Positions 7,092 to 16,358 of a DNA stretch of 38,684 bases are shown in pieces. Location: NCBI GenBank assembly GCA_016280855.1, contig JAEEHP010000140.1, positions 1-38,684 on the forward strand, in the 5' to 3' direction. The position numbers were made by a program, and so were the translations under genes. The DNA comes from Bacteroidaceae bacterium. GTDB lineage: Bacteria > Bacteroidota > Bacteroidia > Bacteroidales > Bacteroidaceae. The stretch's first letter is position 1, and each line of letters starts with the position of its first letter. The notes under the pieces are model-generated. The model was not told where the DNA came from, searched no databases, and saw nothing but the letters and a program-made list of their open reading frames with translations.

Positions 7092-9278
7092 TTATCGATT
7101 CATGCGTTTTGTGCTACTCATACGCCCGTCGGCATAGCACAGTTGCTCGATGTACAAGCCACAGTTGGGCGGATCCGACAGTTGCTGTCCGCTCAACGTG
7201 AAGTAACGTTTTGCCACGATGGTACCGTTTGTTGCGGGTTCTGCGCGGACAGCTTGGACGGGCGTCTCTGCGGCCTTGTCGATGAGGATGTCTATCTCGG
7301 CGAGCGAGGCGTATGTGCCTTCGATGGCGGTGAGGCGGAAGAAGCGGGCTGTGCGACGGCTGAAAGTCACTTCAGTACAATAAGGCAGCCAATCGCCCTT
7401 GGATGCCGTCTGCCACGTCTCGCCGTCTGCACTCACCTCGAAGGTGTACTTGCGGATGAGTCCGTTGGTGCTTCCGTCCATGCGCGGTGTGGCAAGGAAG
7501 CCTTTGATGGTGCGGTCACGCCCCATGTCGATGGTGATGTGGTGAGGGGCCGAGGCACCGCTGTTGCTGTACTTTGTGTGCCATTTGGTGCCGACGTTGC
7601 CGTCAATGGCGTTGGCAGCACGACCGTTCTCGCTGCTGGTCTCCTGGCTGGAGCAATCTACGAGCGTCCACCAAGTCTTGTCGGCAAAGAGGTCATCGGT
7701 GGGTGTCTCACGCCACTCGCCTGTGACGAAGTTGATGTCGAAGCGCTCGTGGTACTTAAACTCGCACGTGGTGCCGTTGAACTCAATGGGGAAAATGATG
7801 GTCTTAGATTCTGTGAGGCCCGGGTCTTGCCATCGGTCGCCCACATAGAGATAGGTCGTCTTCTTAGTTCCCTTGATCGCGAGGATGGCAGCGGCTTGAG
7901 TGTCGAAAGCTATTGAGTTGCCCACGTTCTTTAGGTCGCTCCATCCACTGCGCAGATTCGTGCTGTAGGACAGTTTGCACTGGTTGGGGTCCCAGCCTGA
8001 GCAGGCCGAGGAGAACATGAAGTAGCGCTGCCCTATCTTCACAACGGCAGGTGCTTCGCGCCCTTGCCAGGCAAAGAGTTGTGTGTGCTGCACGGCTCCG
8101 TGATAGTCGTCGCTGAGGCGGAAGAGCCCTAAGTGATGGTTCTCGTCGGTGGTGGAGATGAAATAGGCCGTGCCGTCGGTGTCCTGAAAGACGTTGCAGT
8201 CGCGGCTCTTGATGTCGAGAGGCCGCCCGCTCCACAAGAATTCGTAGGCACCGTTCACTGAGTCGCACTCGAAGCAGGCCGCTTCCGAAGCGCTGTAGTC
8301 GCCCTTCTCGTAGTGGCACCATACGACGAATTTGTCCGTCCGCGCGTTGTACATCAGCTTCGGGCGCTCTATCATGCGGCTGCTGCCCAGTTCCTTGGTG
8401 GTGACACCGTTCTGAATGATTTTCCGCTCAAACTTCCACCGCACGAGGTCGGTACTGCTATAGAGGTTCACGTCGGGGTTCCACTGCTTCGTGCGGTCCT
8501 CGCCCACCATGTACCAGATGTCGCCCACGCGGACGAAGCCTGGTGCATGCGCCTGCACCGCAGCTCCCGTGGTTGTTTTCCAGAGCTTGCCGTTCTGTAT
8601 GGTCACCCATTCCGAAGGGCGTGTGGCGAGGTACTCTCTCTCTGCCTTTTTCACGGAAGCGATGCCCTGCTCAAACGCCTCCTGCGTCGTGGCCGTGATT
8701 TGCATCTGCCAAGCCTCAGAGAGCGCAGCACGGAATGAAGCCTTCCCTTCGTAGTCGGTAGCTCTCAGCTGGTTGCGCGCCACGCTCGTCACCTTCGACA
8801 TCCGCTTGTACCACCCGAATAGGTCGGCCAAAGTCCGCATTGAGGGCAGTGCCTCGCATACCCATGCGTAGTGATCCTCGTTCTTGCTGTAGTAAGATAT
8901 AATGTTCGTACGTATCTGCTTCACCGAGTCGCGCAGGGCGAACTTCGACTTGTATGTATCTGTGTAGAGTGCGATAGCCTCGGCACGGAGCGATGTGTAA
9001 GCAGTGGTGATGGCCTCGAACTGCTTGTGCGCCGCCGTGAGCAGGCTGATGGCTTCCTGTGCCTTTGCCTCGTTGTCGGCATCGGCTACGGCTGCATCGT
9101 AAGCCGCAAAAGCAGTCAGCATCTCGTCGCGGTTGTACCATTTCTGGCGTTCTTTAGAGAGGGTGTCGGCCACACACTGCTCGTGTGCCGTCGCAAGCTG
9201 TTCTGTGACTGTATATGCGTTTGCCGTAAGACAAATAGCAACGCATAGGATGGCAAGGAGTCTTTTCGTTGAGTTCAT
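7092..9278 (-). CDS. Secreted GH43-family enzyme with F5/8-type (CBM32-like) domain
   Basis: A 728-residue protein from the ATG at 9278. The longer frame would start upstream of the promoter box at 9304-9311. A signal peptide (MNSTKRLLAILCVAICLTANA) is followed by a helical FIVAR-like region (about 25-205), a GH43 propeller (about 220-520) with AHAPGF, ERPKLMYN, SRDCNVFQDTDG (D360 region) and GREAPAVV (E408), and an F5/8 type C discoidin domain (about 535-668; DGNVGTKWHT, ITIDMG, RFFRLTAIEG). The propeller resembles GH43 subfamilies 24 and 34 (galactan or arabinan side chains). The C-terminus (YFTLSGQQLS...GLYIEQ) looks like a degenerate T9SS tail. It is first in an operon with the double-GH43 gene. 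Confidence 0.8.
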   Translation of the reverse strand: MNSTKRLLAILCVAICLTANAYTVTEQLATAHEQCVADTLSKERQKWYNRDEMLTAFAAYDAAVADADNEAKAQEAISLLTAAHKQFEAITTAYTSLRAEAIALYTDTYKSKFALRDSVKQIRTNIISYYSKNEDHYAWVCEALPSMRTLADLFGWYKRMSKVTSVARNQLRATDYEGKASFRAALSEAWQMQITATTQEAFEQGIASVKKAEREYLATRPSEWVTIQNGKLWKTTTGAAVQAHAPGFVRVGDIWYMVGEDRTKQWNPDVNLYSSTDLVRWKFERKIIQNGVTTKELGSSRMIERPKLMYNARTDKFVVWCHYEKGDYSASEAACFECDSVNGAYEFLWSGRPLDIKSRDCNVFQDTDGTAYFISTTDENHHLGLFRLSDDYHGAVQHTQLFAWQGREAPAVVKIGQRYFMFSSACSGWDPNQCKLSYSTNLRSGWSDLKNVGNSIAFDTQAAAILAIKGTKKTTYLYVGDRWQDPGLTESKTIIFPIEFNGTTCEFKYHERFDINFVTGEWRETPTDDLFADKTWWTLVDCSSQETSSENGRAANAIDGNVGTKWHTKYSNSGASAPHHITIDMGRDRTIKGFLATPRMDGSTNGLIRKYTFEVSADGETWQTASKGDWLPYCTEVTFSRRTARFFRLTAIEGTYASLAEIDILIDKAAETPVQAVRAEPATNGTIVAKRYFTLSGQQLSDPPNCGLYIEQLCYADGRMSSTKRMNR

Positions 9279-9303
9279 AAGGTCTGGTTTATGATTTGCG
9301 GTG

Positions 9304-9391
9304 CAAAGGTACCTTCTTTTTCGCGTTGCGAGGTGCAATATCCGACAAAAGAGGTCGAGAATCGTCCATTTCATCGATTCCCGACCTCTTT
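9304..9391 (-). promoter_or_regulatory. Operator-promoter B, upstream of the GH43-F5/8 gene
   Basis: The minus-strand -7 box TACCTTTG is at 9304-9311. Half-site cores, in plus-strand coordinates, are 9330-9335 (GAGGTG), 9351-9356 (GAGGTC) and, inverted, 9383-9388 (GACCTC). The 17-bp arms 9348-9364 and 9375-9391 pair with one mismatch around a 10-base loop. Spacing equals sites A, C and D exactly. The palindrome follows the small peptide gene by about 20 bases, so it could also act as its terminator. Confidence 0.75.
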
Positions 9392-9410
9392 TTCTTTCTA
9401 TGGGTACGGC

Positions 9411-9596
9411 TTACCAGGCCTCATCCCACACGTTGTAGTTGTTGACTTTCACGGCAGCATCGTCACCATTGCCTTCCTCCATCGTGCTACTATTGAGGCT
9501 GGCGGAGGTGCCGTTGAATTCGTTGGAGGCTGCCAGCATGGCTGTTGCTTGGACTCGCACAATTAACAATTGAGGTTGTATATAGAGCTTTTTCAT
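9411..9596 (-). CDS. Small peptide, MKKxY..P / WDExW family (unrecognised)
   Basis: A 61-residue peptide starting MKKLYIQPQLLIVRVQ and ending NYNVWDEAW. It has no hydrophobic signal peptide and no membrane segment. The middle is rich in Ser, Asn, Gly and acidic residues. The frame also opens at a TTG at 9605, but the ATG at 9596 matches the start of the second copy at 16359-16550, which begins MKKIYQRP and ends DWDEIW. It begins 16 bases after the stop of the secreted beta-sandwich gene, so it shares promoter C. Similar short proteins are common hypothetical proteins in Prevotella and Bacteroides, from memory and without known function. Conservation of only the two ends suggests a precursor or a docking peptide; that is inference. 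Confidence 0.7.
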   Translation of the reverse strand: MKKLYIQPQLLIVRVQATAMLAASNEFNGTSASLNSSTMEEGNGDDAAVKVNNYNVWDEAW

Positions 9597-9612
9597 AATA
9601 ATCAAGAATTTC

Positions 9613-11268
9613 TTATTTTACAAGCACCTTCTTTCCATTAACGATGTTGATACCTCTGTTCGGATTGGAGATGCGACGACCACTGAGATCAAAGCATTCA
9701 TTATTTGCGGATTTACTATTTGCGATTTCATTCACACTTGTTTCCATACCATCAATGAAGAGCTTCACTTCTGCGCCACTACTTGGTGGTATCTGGAAGT
9801 AAGCACGCATACCCTTGATGCCGCCGGAAGTGAGTTTCTTAACGATTCCGTCGGCGGTGAGGTAGGCTATGGTACCGTCGGTATCAAGTTCTTTGTTGTA
9901 GAGCTGGCCTACGAACTTGTAGTCGCCACCGCCCTGTGCGGTGCCTTCGGTAGCGGTGATATTGACATTGTCGAAGACGGGGTTCACTGCGTCAGAGTTC
10001 GGTTTTACGATGTAGGGTTGTCCGGCAACGATGGTAGAAGCATCGGTGAAGGAGTAGACATTGTCGGCGGCAGAGGAGAATTCCTTCACAGTCCAGCCTT
10101 CAGGAATGGCGGCATTGAAAGGCACACAGAACGTGTTCCACTTGTCGGCAACGAGGGTGCGGGTGAGGGTGACGTTGACGTTGTCAATAGCGGTTTGCGC
10201 GGCGGCATCCAATTCGTTGAGGTTTACCTCGCCGTTGTATGAGCCGAGTGCCTCCTTATAGGTCAGGGTGAAATCGTCTATCTCCAAATCTGGGTTTCCA
10301 GAGGTTACGGTGAAGTCAAGGCCAAGTTCCAAAGTACCAGCTGTCACAGCAGCATCGACGCTGTAGGTCCCATAACTGCCAGAAGTGACGGCCTTAGAGT
10401 TGTTGCCAGCGTAGAGTTTTACGCGGCCATTGAAATCACAGACCAGCGTGGTACTGACGGTGTAGATGCCATTGGGTAGGTTAGTGATGGTCTGATAGGC
10501 CTTGCCCGTCATCGCTTTGTCGTTCCATATTTGCCAGTGGTTATTGGGATTGCCGGCAATGGTTCCGCCACCTTTCTCACCATTGCTAGTCTTGGTCGTA
10601 TAAACGCTCGTTGTGAGCGTCCAGCCGGTAGGTGTGCCGCTGCTTCCTCCTGAATTGGCCTGGAAGTCGGCATTGGTCATCAGTGTCGTAGGATTCACAC
10701 TGACGCTTTTCAGTGTATAACGGTAACCGGTGAGCTGGTTGGGATAAGCCAGCTGGAAAAAGTAATAGGTCTTGCCTGCTTCCACAAAATAGGTACACAC
10801 GCTGGCACGTGCCTTAACCGAGGCAGCAGTGACGGTGGAGCCGTCGGATGTGGTGACGAGCACCATCTTCTGGTCGTCCATGGCCGACTCCTTGGCGGAG
10901 AAGGCGATGTAGGCGTTCTTCGAAGGAACAATCTTGAAGAAGTTGCCTCGGGTGGGAAGCGTGCCGAAGGGTGATGTCTCGGTGAAGGTGGTGACGAGCG
11001 TCGATGTGGTGCCGTCGGTTGATGGCATCTGTGTGGGGATAAGGCCACCGTTGCCCTCGTGCCACGACCAACTGGTTTGCGTGTCCTCGCTGTTGCCCAT
11101 GGTGACCTCCACACCGTCGAGGGTGATGGTGGAGCCGCTGCTGCAGCCGTCGCTGCTGGTGGCTGTCCACGTCTTGGTGGTGGAACTGCCGAAGTTCTTC
11201 ACCTCAGCCATCGTCTGCGCTGTCGTGACTACGAGTAGCGTGGCGATGAGAAGTAGTTTTTGTTTCAT
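9613..11268 (-). CDS. Secreted beta-sandwich protein with T9SS tail, possible glycan-binding
   Basis: A 551-residue protein with signal peptide MKQKLLLIATLLVVTTAQTMA. No catalytic domain is recognised. An N-terminal beta-rich domain (about 22-195) is followed by a jelly-roll module (about 198-338; NADFQ, HWQIWNDKAMTGKAYQTI, LPNGIYTV, LELGLDF, DDFTLTY). That module is also seen in the DUF4978/GH-A and GH115 proteins. Next comes a module starting LTRTLVADKWNTFCVPF (about 370-500), a diverged relative of the C-terminal module of those two enzymes. The tail FDLSGRR...GINIVNGKKVLVK is of T9SS type. It is probably a surface glycan-binding or scaffolding protein; that is inference from the shared modules. 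It heads a two-gene unit with the 61-residue peptide and has a leader of roughly 125 bases. Confidence 0.65.
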   Translation of the reverse strand: MKQKLLLIATLLVVTTAQTMAEVKNFGSSTTKTWTATSSDGCSSGSTITLDGVEVTMGNSEDTQTSWSWHEGNGGLIPTQMPSTDGTTSTLVTTFTETSPFGTLPTRGNFFKIVPSKNAYIAFSAKESAMDDQKMVLVTTSDGSTVTAASVKARASVCTYFVEAGKTYYFFQLAYPNQLTGYRYTLKSVSVNPTTLMTNADFQANSGGSSGTPTGWTLTTSVYTTKTSNGEKGGGTIAGNPNNHWQIWNDKAMTGKAYQTITNLPNGIYTVSTTLVCDFNGRVKLYAGNNSKAVTSGSYGTYSVDAAVTAGTLELGLDFTVTSGNPDLEIDDFTLTYKEALGSYNGEVNLNELDAAAQTAIDNVNVTLTRTLVADKWNTFCVPFNAAIPEGWTVKEFSSAADNVYSFTDASTIVAGQPYIVKPNSDAVNPVFDNVNITATEGTAQGGGDYKFVGQLYNKELDTDGTIAYLTADGIVKKLTSGGIKGMRAYFQIPPSSGAEVKLFIDGMETSVNEIANSKSANNECFDLSGRRISNPNRGINIVNGKKVLVK

Positions 11269-11396
11269 GTTATTGGTTTATTTGAGTATCTGAATGTGTT
11301 ACCTGAAAAACAATCTCTTTACCTTGCACGAATACATTGACCTAGAAACTAACAACTAACTAACAAAACTTTTGAGAATAATTACTTTTGACGCTG

Positions 11397-11502
11397 CAAA
11401 GGTCGTGCTTTCCAGCCTCAGAAGGGTTCACGATTGTAGCATAGAGGTCAAGGATTCGACGTTTTGTACGATTTTGCACCTATTTGTTGAATCTTTGACC
11501 TT
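11397..11502 (-). promoter_or_regulatory. Operator-promoter C, upstream of the secreted beta-sandwich gene
   Basis: A -7-like box GACCTTTG lies on the minus strand at 11397-11404, the same octamer as site D. Half-site cores, in plus-strand coordinates, are 11423-11428 (AGGGTT), 11444-11449 (GAGGTC), and inverted 11476-11481 (GCACCT) and 11497-11502 (GACCTT). Spacings are 19, 21, 32 and 21 bp. The inverted pair has no gene to activate on its own side, because it faces the 3' end of the GH115 gene, so here it should serve this promoter. Transcription would start well upstream of the ATG at 11268. Confidence 0.7.
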
Positions 11503-11506
11503 ATGC

Positions 11507-14500
11507 TTACTTCACTGCAACTTTCCTATTGCCGATGAGATATACTCCTTTTGGGAGAGCGGAATATGCAGAGGAAACAGATACGCGGCGACCATCCAAG
11601 GTGTATATACTCCCCTCGCCTTTCGGAGAGGGGATGGGGGTGAGGCTGATTTCTTCCACGCCCGTCTCTATGCCATCAAAATTCGCTGCCAACTTCACCT
11701 CGGATGCTGTTTCGAGCGTGAACCAGGCACTGAAAGGCTGGGCGGTAACGGCGGCCTTGCCGTCGGCATGGTGGTAGAGTGTCGTACCGCTGAGGAAATG
11801 GAAGTCGGAGGTGATGGATGCGCCGTCGTAGGTGCCTTGTAGGGTGACGGAGGTCGTTCCGCTGGAAGCGACAGCCGTAGAGGGTGCATCAGCACGGACG
11901 TTGACATTCTCCACATAGTAGCCGCTGCCAGCCGCAGGAAGCTTCAGTACGAAGGGGACGCCGGCTTCGGTGGAAGTGGCTTCTTCGAAGGTAATGGAGG
12001 CAGTGTTGCCGATAAGTGTGAGGGCAGTGTTCAAAGTGCGTACTTCAGCAGCTTGGCCGAAGGCAGCATGGAGCTGTTCGGCATTCATATCAAAAGGGAG
12101 CACCAAGGCGTTCCATCCAGCCGCCAGTGTGCGTGGCAGGCGGATGATGGCGTTATCCATGTCAGAGGCCGGTGCGGCAGTGAGGTCTTGGCTGAGGCGT
12201 GTGAGGCGGAAGTGGGTGAGAGTGGCCCAGCTGCCACTGATGTTGAGTGTCAGTGTGCGGTCTGCTGTTTCTGCTTGCGTGAAGACAAAGGCAGCATCAT
12301 CCCATCCCGCCTCGCAGCCGAAGAGGTTGCGACGCAGATAGGTGACGTCGGCACCATTGAGGTCGATGCTGCTCACGTCGCCGCGCACGCCCACCGTGAG
12401 CAGGTAACGGCCTGCGGGTAGGGCGGTAACGGTCTGTGAGAGACTTCCTGCGGTATTGCTGCTCCATGCTTTGTGGAATCGTGTGGCGATGGCTGTTCCG
12501 TCGGCTGTATGGTAGGCCATGTCTTCGTTGCTGCTCACAGCAAAGCCGCCGCTTAGGGTCCAGCCGTCGGCTGCCTGTCCGTCGGGATTGCTCAGGAGTG
12601 ATGTCTGCTCTGATGCTGTGCCGATGCCCTCGGCCTTGGCGTTGCTCTCAACGAATGAGCGGATGGCAGCGAGGAGTGTGACAGAGGCTTCGACCTTATC
12701 GGCCAATGAAGAGGACGCAGCGGCGACAGCGGTGCTCATAGCTTCATAACGCGATGTGCTGGCGTATGGATAGAGCGAGCCGTCGGTCTGTACGGCAATG
12801 GCCTGCATGTCTTGGAATCGTGGAGCGAGGTAGGTGAGTGTGACGTGATCCATCTCAATGTCAGTAGTTCCTGTGGTGGCAATCAGGAGTCCCAACTCCA
12901 TCGTGCCGTCAACGACCTCTGTCAGTACGTCGTAGTAGGCGTTCTGGCGGTTCACAGTTGATGTCTTGTCGGCATTGGCATAGAGGCTGACGGAGCCGCT
13001 GAACTCGTTGTACATAGCGGCACGGAGACGGTAGTAGCCGTTGGGCAGGCCTGAGAGACTCTGATATACGCGACCGTTGACGCTGCTGCCGTTCCACACC
13101 TGCAGGTGTCCCTCGCCGCTCTTGATAACGCTGCCGTCGCCCTTCTGAGCGGTGGAGACCTTGTAGGTGCCGCCGCTGAAGGTGCGTGTCCAACCGTCAG
13201 TATTGCTGCTGAACTCAGCATTGGAGACGGAGGCATTCATGTCGGTGTCGGGCTCGCGGTAGGTGATGCTGCCAAGGTTCACAGCGGGCGTGTAGGGACG
13301 GATGCGGAAGTAGTCGCACTTGAACCATCCCGTGGCATCGGTGGCACGTGTGCCGTCGCTCTTCTGGTTGCTGGTCTTGATGCCTATCTCCAGCGTTTCG
13401 CCCTCAGCGATGGTAACATCGACGTACATATCTTTCAGGGACTGTGTTGTGGTTCCTTCGTATCCGGCAAAGGTAGCCGTCTCGCCCTCGGTGCGGTTGG
13501 CGACATAGTCGCTGGCTTTGCCGAAGTACTGGACGTTGTCGTTGGCGAAGAGGCGCACGCTGCCCAGCAGGTCTTTCTCTGCCCAAAGGCGGCACTCCAC
13601 GCGGTAGGTTCCTGCCGGCAGTCCTTCCACCCGCTGATAGAGCTTGAATTCTTCGGGCATGGGCGTGCCGCGGAACCAGCACACGTTGTCGCCGTGGCGG
13701 TTCTGGCAGTCGTTGTTGATGCCGTAGCTGTTGCCTGTCGGAACAGTGTTTGTCTGCCAGCCGTAAGGCACGCCGCGCACGGTTGCGCCGCCACTGTTGA
13801 TGGTGTTCTCGGCACTGTACTCGAAGTCGGGATTCACGAGATGCTCGGCGGTGAACGTGTCAGCAGGACGCTCGCACACCAGCTCGGAGAGCACCAGCGC
13901 GGGGTCGAGGAAATAAACGCGCACGCGTACCTCTTTAGTATTGTCGCTGACGTAGCAGTGTGCTCCGCCTGCCCAGCCGCGCAGGACATTGGGTTCCCAT
14001 GCCGAAGTCATGGCTGTAGTCTTGATGCTCTGAACGACGGGTACTGCGCCATCAATGCTGACGGCATAGCGCAGGTCGTAGCTGCTGTTGAGCGGGAAGG
14101 TTGGCAGACAGCGCACGCGGACGATGTTGACACCCTTCACCACGGCCACGCTGTATTCGGCGTAGGGAGCCGTGGTGACGTCTGAGGCGTCGTAGGCTGT
14201 CAGGTTCACAGGCCACACGCCGACAGCCTGCTCCTGCATTCCGAGGCCGTCAATGGTGCTGATGCCGCTGGCCGTGGTGAAGTCGGCGGCAGGGATGGTA
14301 ATATTGTTCTCGGCCTCCAGTTCCGACTCTGTGGAAGCCACATCGGTAGCGGTAGCCACGCTGGGCATATTGAAGGTGGACAGGCCGCGCGGTCTCCAAC
14401 TCATCATACCGTTCCACTTGCCGTCGGCAATGTCGGTGTTGTACTTGGTCGTGAGTGTCTGAATCTCATTGTAGGCTGCGCTGGCTTCGCTCGACGCAGA

Positions 14501-16315
14501 CAAGGCTTCGGCGCGTTTGCCGGCACGGGCATAGAGGAAGCTCTGCTGTGCACGCAGGTGTTTCACGTTCATCAGCCAGGCAGCGCGCACGGGGTACTCC
14601 ACCATCTCGAAGAAAGCGTCCTGCAGGCGGGCGGGAATCTGTGGTTTAAGTGCCTCCACGCGGTCGGCAATGGCCTTGTAGGCGGCCAGACGGCTGTCCA
14701 TCTCGGCCTGCGAATAGCTTACGAGGCTGATATGCTCGGGCTTACCACCGGCTGCCAGCCGGTAGTACTCACGTTTGATGGCTCCAATCTCGTCGGCCAC
14801 GTCCTCACCGAAGGTGCGTGCAGCCCAGGCGCGACTGTAACCGGCAGCATCGGCGGGTTGCCAGGCATTGATATCCCAAGCCATGTCCATACAGAACTCC
14901 AGCTCCTCCTCGGCAGGCTTAATGTCGCCCACGTTGATGACCCACAGACGCTGGACGCCCTGCTGGTATGCCCGCGAGAGCTCGTAGCTGATGAGCGAGG
15001 GTGAGATGGTGGAGAGCCAGAGGTAGTCCATCGGCGACCCCCAGTAGCTGAGGTGGTAGTAGATGCCGTTGGAGCCGCTGCGCTGCTGCTCGGCGGCGGT
15101 GGGCATTTGGCGGATGTAGCCGTGGTTGTCATCGACCCAGCAGAGAGTGACATCCTCGGGTACCTCCAGCCCGGCATTGTAGGCCTCCAGCACCTCCTTG
15201 TAGGGACAGAACATCTGCGGCACGGTTGTCGGGTCGCCAATTTTCTCGTTGATGAGGCTGCGCTGGTAGGTGATGATTTCCTTCAGCGCGGCGGCGATGT
15301 TCTCGGCACCGCTGTAGCCTTGGATGGGGCCGTCGTGCACGCCGCGCATACCAAGGGTATATATCACGTCCTGGTTCTTCGACTCTTCTACCCTTTGTGC
15401 CCAGTACTCTTGCACACGGGTCATGTTGGTTTTGTAGTTCCAACTGCTGTACGTTCCGCCCTCGTTGTACCACTCGAAGACATTGTTCCTGAGCATGGGC
15501 TCACAGTGGCTGCTGCCCAGCACGATGTCATAGCGACGAGCCACCTCGGGATTCCCGGCGTAGTACCAGAAAGCCTTGGTACACTCGTGCATGGCAGGCC
15601 AGAGGATGTTGGCACGCAGGCGCAGCAGCAGTTCGCAGATGCGGGCGTAGGTGTTAGGACCTATATCCTGGATGTCGGTGTCCATGTTCTTGGCCGCCCA
15701 GGGCTGTATGCCCCAGTCCTCGTCGTTGATGAAGATGCCGCGGAACTTGACGCTCGGCTCGCCGACGGAGAGCGTGCCATCGGTGGCATAGAGCGCCGTG
15801 CGCGGCTCGGGGGTGACATCTGCCCACCACACCCAAGGCGAGACGCCCATCAGGCGAGATAGCTCAAAGAGGCCGTAGGCCGTGCCACGCGGTGTGCTGC
15901 CTGCAATGACAAGAGCCGTCTGGATGCCGTCTTGGGGTTTGATGATAACCTGCAACGAATATGCTTCCCACTTGCCTGAGATGGCAGAGACATCCAGCTT
16001 GCCGGCAGAAATGAGGGCGTCAATGATGGTGGAACGCCCAATCGTACCAGCAATCACTGGTGTGCTACCTGCATCGCCAAGTGAAGTGACGACGTTTGGC
16101 CGCTGTCCAGTGATGATGTCGATGTCGCCGGCCACGGCATTGGCGGCGATGCCTACAACCTCGTGGTCGTTTGTGGCATCATAGACAAAAGTGGTCGTGC
16201 CGCCAGGGGTGGCGATGGGGAATGTGGCGGGTGAGCTGACGACCCGCAGCTCGTCGGCGCGGACGAGCGAAGTGGCGAGGAGTGCCACGGCGAGAAGGAG
16301 ATTTCTGAAGTTCAT
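11507..16315 (-). CDS. GH115 alpha-glucuronidase, secreted, multimodular
   Basis: A 1602-residue protein from the ATG at 16315, which gives the signal peptide MNFRNLLLAVALLATSLVRA. The frame stays open 35 codons upstream across the small peptide gene, which is rejected as start. The GH115 core (about 55-860) shows VWWADVTPEP, FINDEDWG, LWPAMHECTKAFWY, GSSHCEPML (E272 region), YTLGMRGVHDGP and WVDDNHGYIRQMP, all characteristic of this family. GH115 enzymes remove alpha-1,2-linked (4-O-methyl)glucuronic acid from xylan; some act on arabinogalactan. Three jelly-roll modules, the C-terminal module shared with the DUF4978/GH-A protein and a T9SS-type tail follow. An in-frame palindromic repeat lies just before the tail. 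It is the third gene of its unit. Confidence 0.93.
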   Translation of the reverse strand: MNFRNLLLAVALLATSLVRADELRVVSSPATFPIATPGGTTTFVYDATNDHEVVGIAANAVAGDIDIITGQRPNVVTSLGDAGSTPVIAGTIGRSTIIDALISAGKLDVSAISGKWEAYSLQVIIKPQDGIQTALVIAGSTPRGTAYGLFELSRLMGVSPWVWWADVTPEPRTALYATDGTLSVGEPSVKFRGIFINDEDWGIQPWAAKNMDTDIQDIGPNTYARICELLLRLRANILWPAMHECTKAFWYYAGNPEVARRYDIVLGSSHCEPMLRNNVFEWYNEGGTYSSWNYKTNMTRVQEYWAQRVEESKNQDVIYTLGMRGVHDGPIQGYSGAENIAAALKEIITYQRSLINEKIGDPTTVPQMFCPYKEVLEAYNAGLEVPEDVTLCWVDDNHGYIRQMPTAAEQQRSGSNGIYYHLSYWGSPMDYLWLSTISPSLISYELSRAYQQGVQRLWVINVGDIKPAEEELEFCMDMAWDINAWQPADAAGYSRAWAARTFGEDVADEIGAIKREYYRLAAGGKPEHISLVSYSQAEMDSRLAAYKAIADRVEALKPQIPARLQDAFFEMVEYPVRAAWLMNVKHLRAQQSFLYARAGKRAEALSASSEASAAYNEIQTLTTKYNTDIADGKWNGMMSWRPRGLSTFNMPSVATATDVASTESELEAENNITIPAADFTTASGISTIDGLGMQEQAVGVWPVNLTAYDASDVTTAPYAEYSVAVVKGVNIVRVRCLPTFPLNSSYDLRYAVSIDGAVPVVQSIKTTAMTSAWEPNVLRGWAGGAHCYVSDNTKEVRVRVYFLDPALVLSELVCERPADTFTAEHLVNPDFEYSAENTINSGGATVRGVPYGWQTNTVPTGNSYGINNDCQNRHGDNVCWFRGTPMPEEFKLYQRVEGLPAGTYRVECRLWAEKDLLGSVRLFANDNVQYFGKASDYVANRTEGETATFAGYEGTTTQSLKDMYVDVTIAEGETLEIGIKTSNQKSDGTRATDATGWFKCDYFRIRPYTPAVNLGSITYREPDTDMNASVSNAEFSSNTDGWTRTFSGGTYKVSTAQKGDGSVIKSGEGHLQVWNGSSVNGRVYQSLSGLPNGYYRLRAAMYNEFSGSVSLYANADKTSTVNRQNAYYDVLTEVVDGTMELGLLIATTGTTDIEMDHVTLTYLAPRFQDMQAIAVQTDGSLYPYASTSRYEAMSTAVAAASSSLADKVEASVTLLAAIRSFVESNAKAEGIGTASEQTSLLSNPDGQAADGWTLSGGFAVSSNEDMAYHTADGTAIATRFHKAWSSNTAGSLSQTVTALPAGRYLLTVGVRGDVSSIDLNGADVTYLRRNLFGCEAGWDDAAFVFTQAETADRTLTLNISGSWATLTHFRLTRLSQDLTAAPASDMDNAIIRLPRTLAAGWNALVLPFDMNAEQLHAAFGQAAEVRTLNTALTLIGNTASITFEEATSTEAGVPFVLKLPAAGSGYYVENVNVRADAPSTAVASSGTTSVTLQGTYDGASITSDFHFLSGTTLYHHADGKAAVTAQPFSAWFTLETASEVKLAANFDGIETGVEEISLTPIPSPKGEGSIYTLDGRRVSVSSAYSALPKGVYLIGNRKVAVK
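11611..11646. repeat. Palindromic repeat inserted in the GH115 coding sequence
   Basis: The element reads TCCCCTC (11611-11617), a 10-base loop, GAGGGGA (11628-11634), then TGGGGGTGAG. On the coding strand it gives the in-frame peptide LTPIPSPKGEG between the shared beta module and the T9SS tail. This peptide is a familiar translation of dispersed REP-like elements and is absent from the homologous position in the DUF4978/GH-A protein, which goes straight from DTGVEKMVNSKS to the tail. Confidence 0.7.
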
Positions 16316-16358
16316 TGTTGCATGATGTTTTGTTTGTACTTGTTGCTGCGATGTGAGA

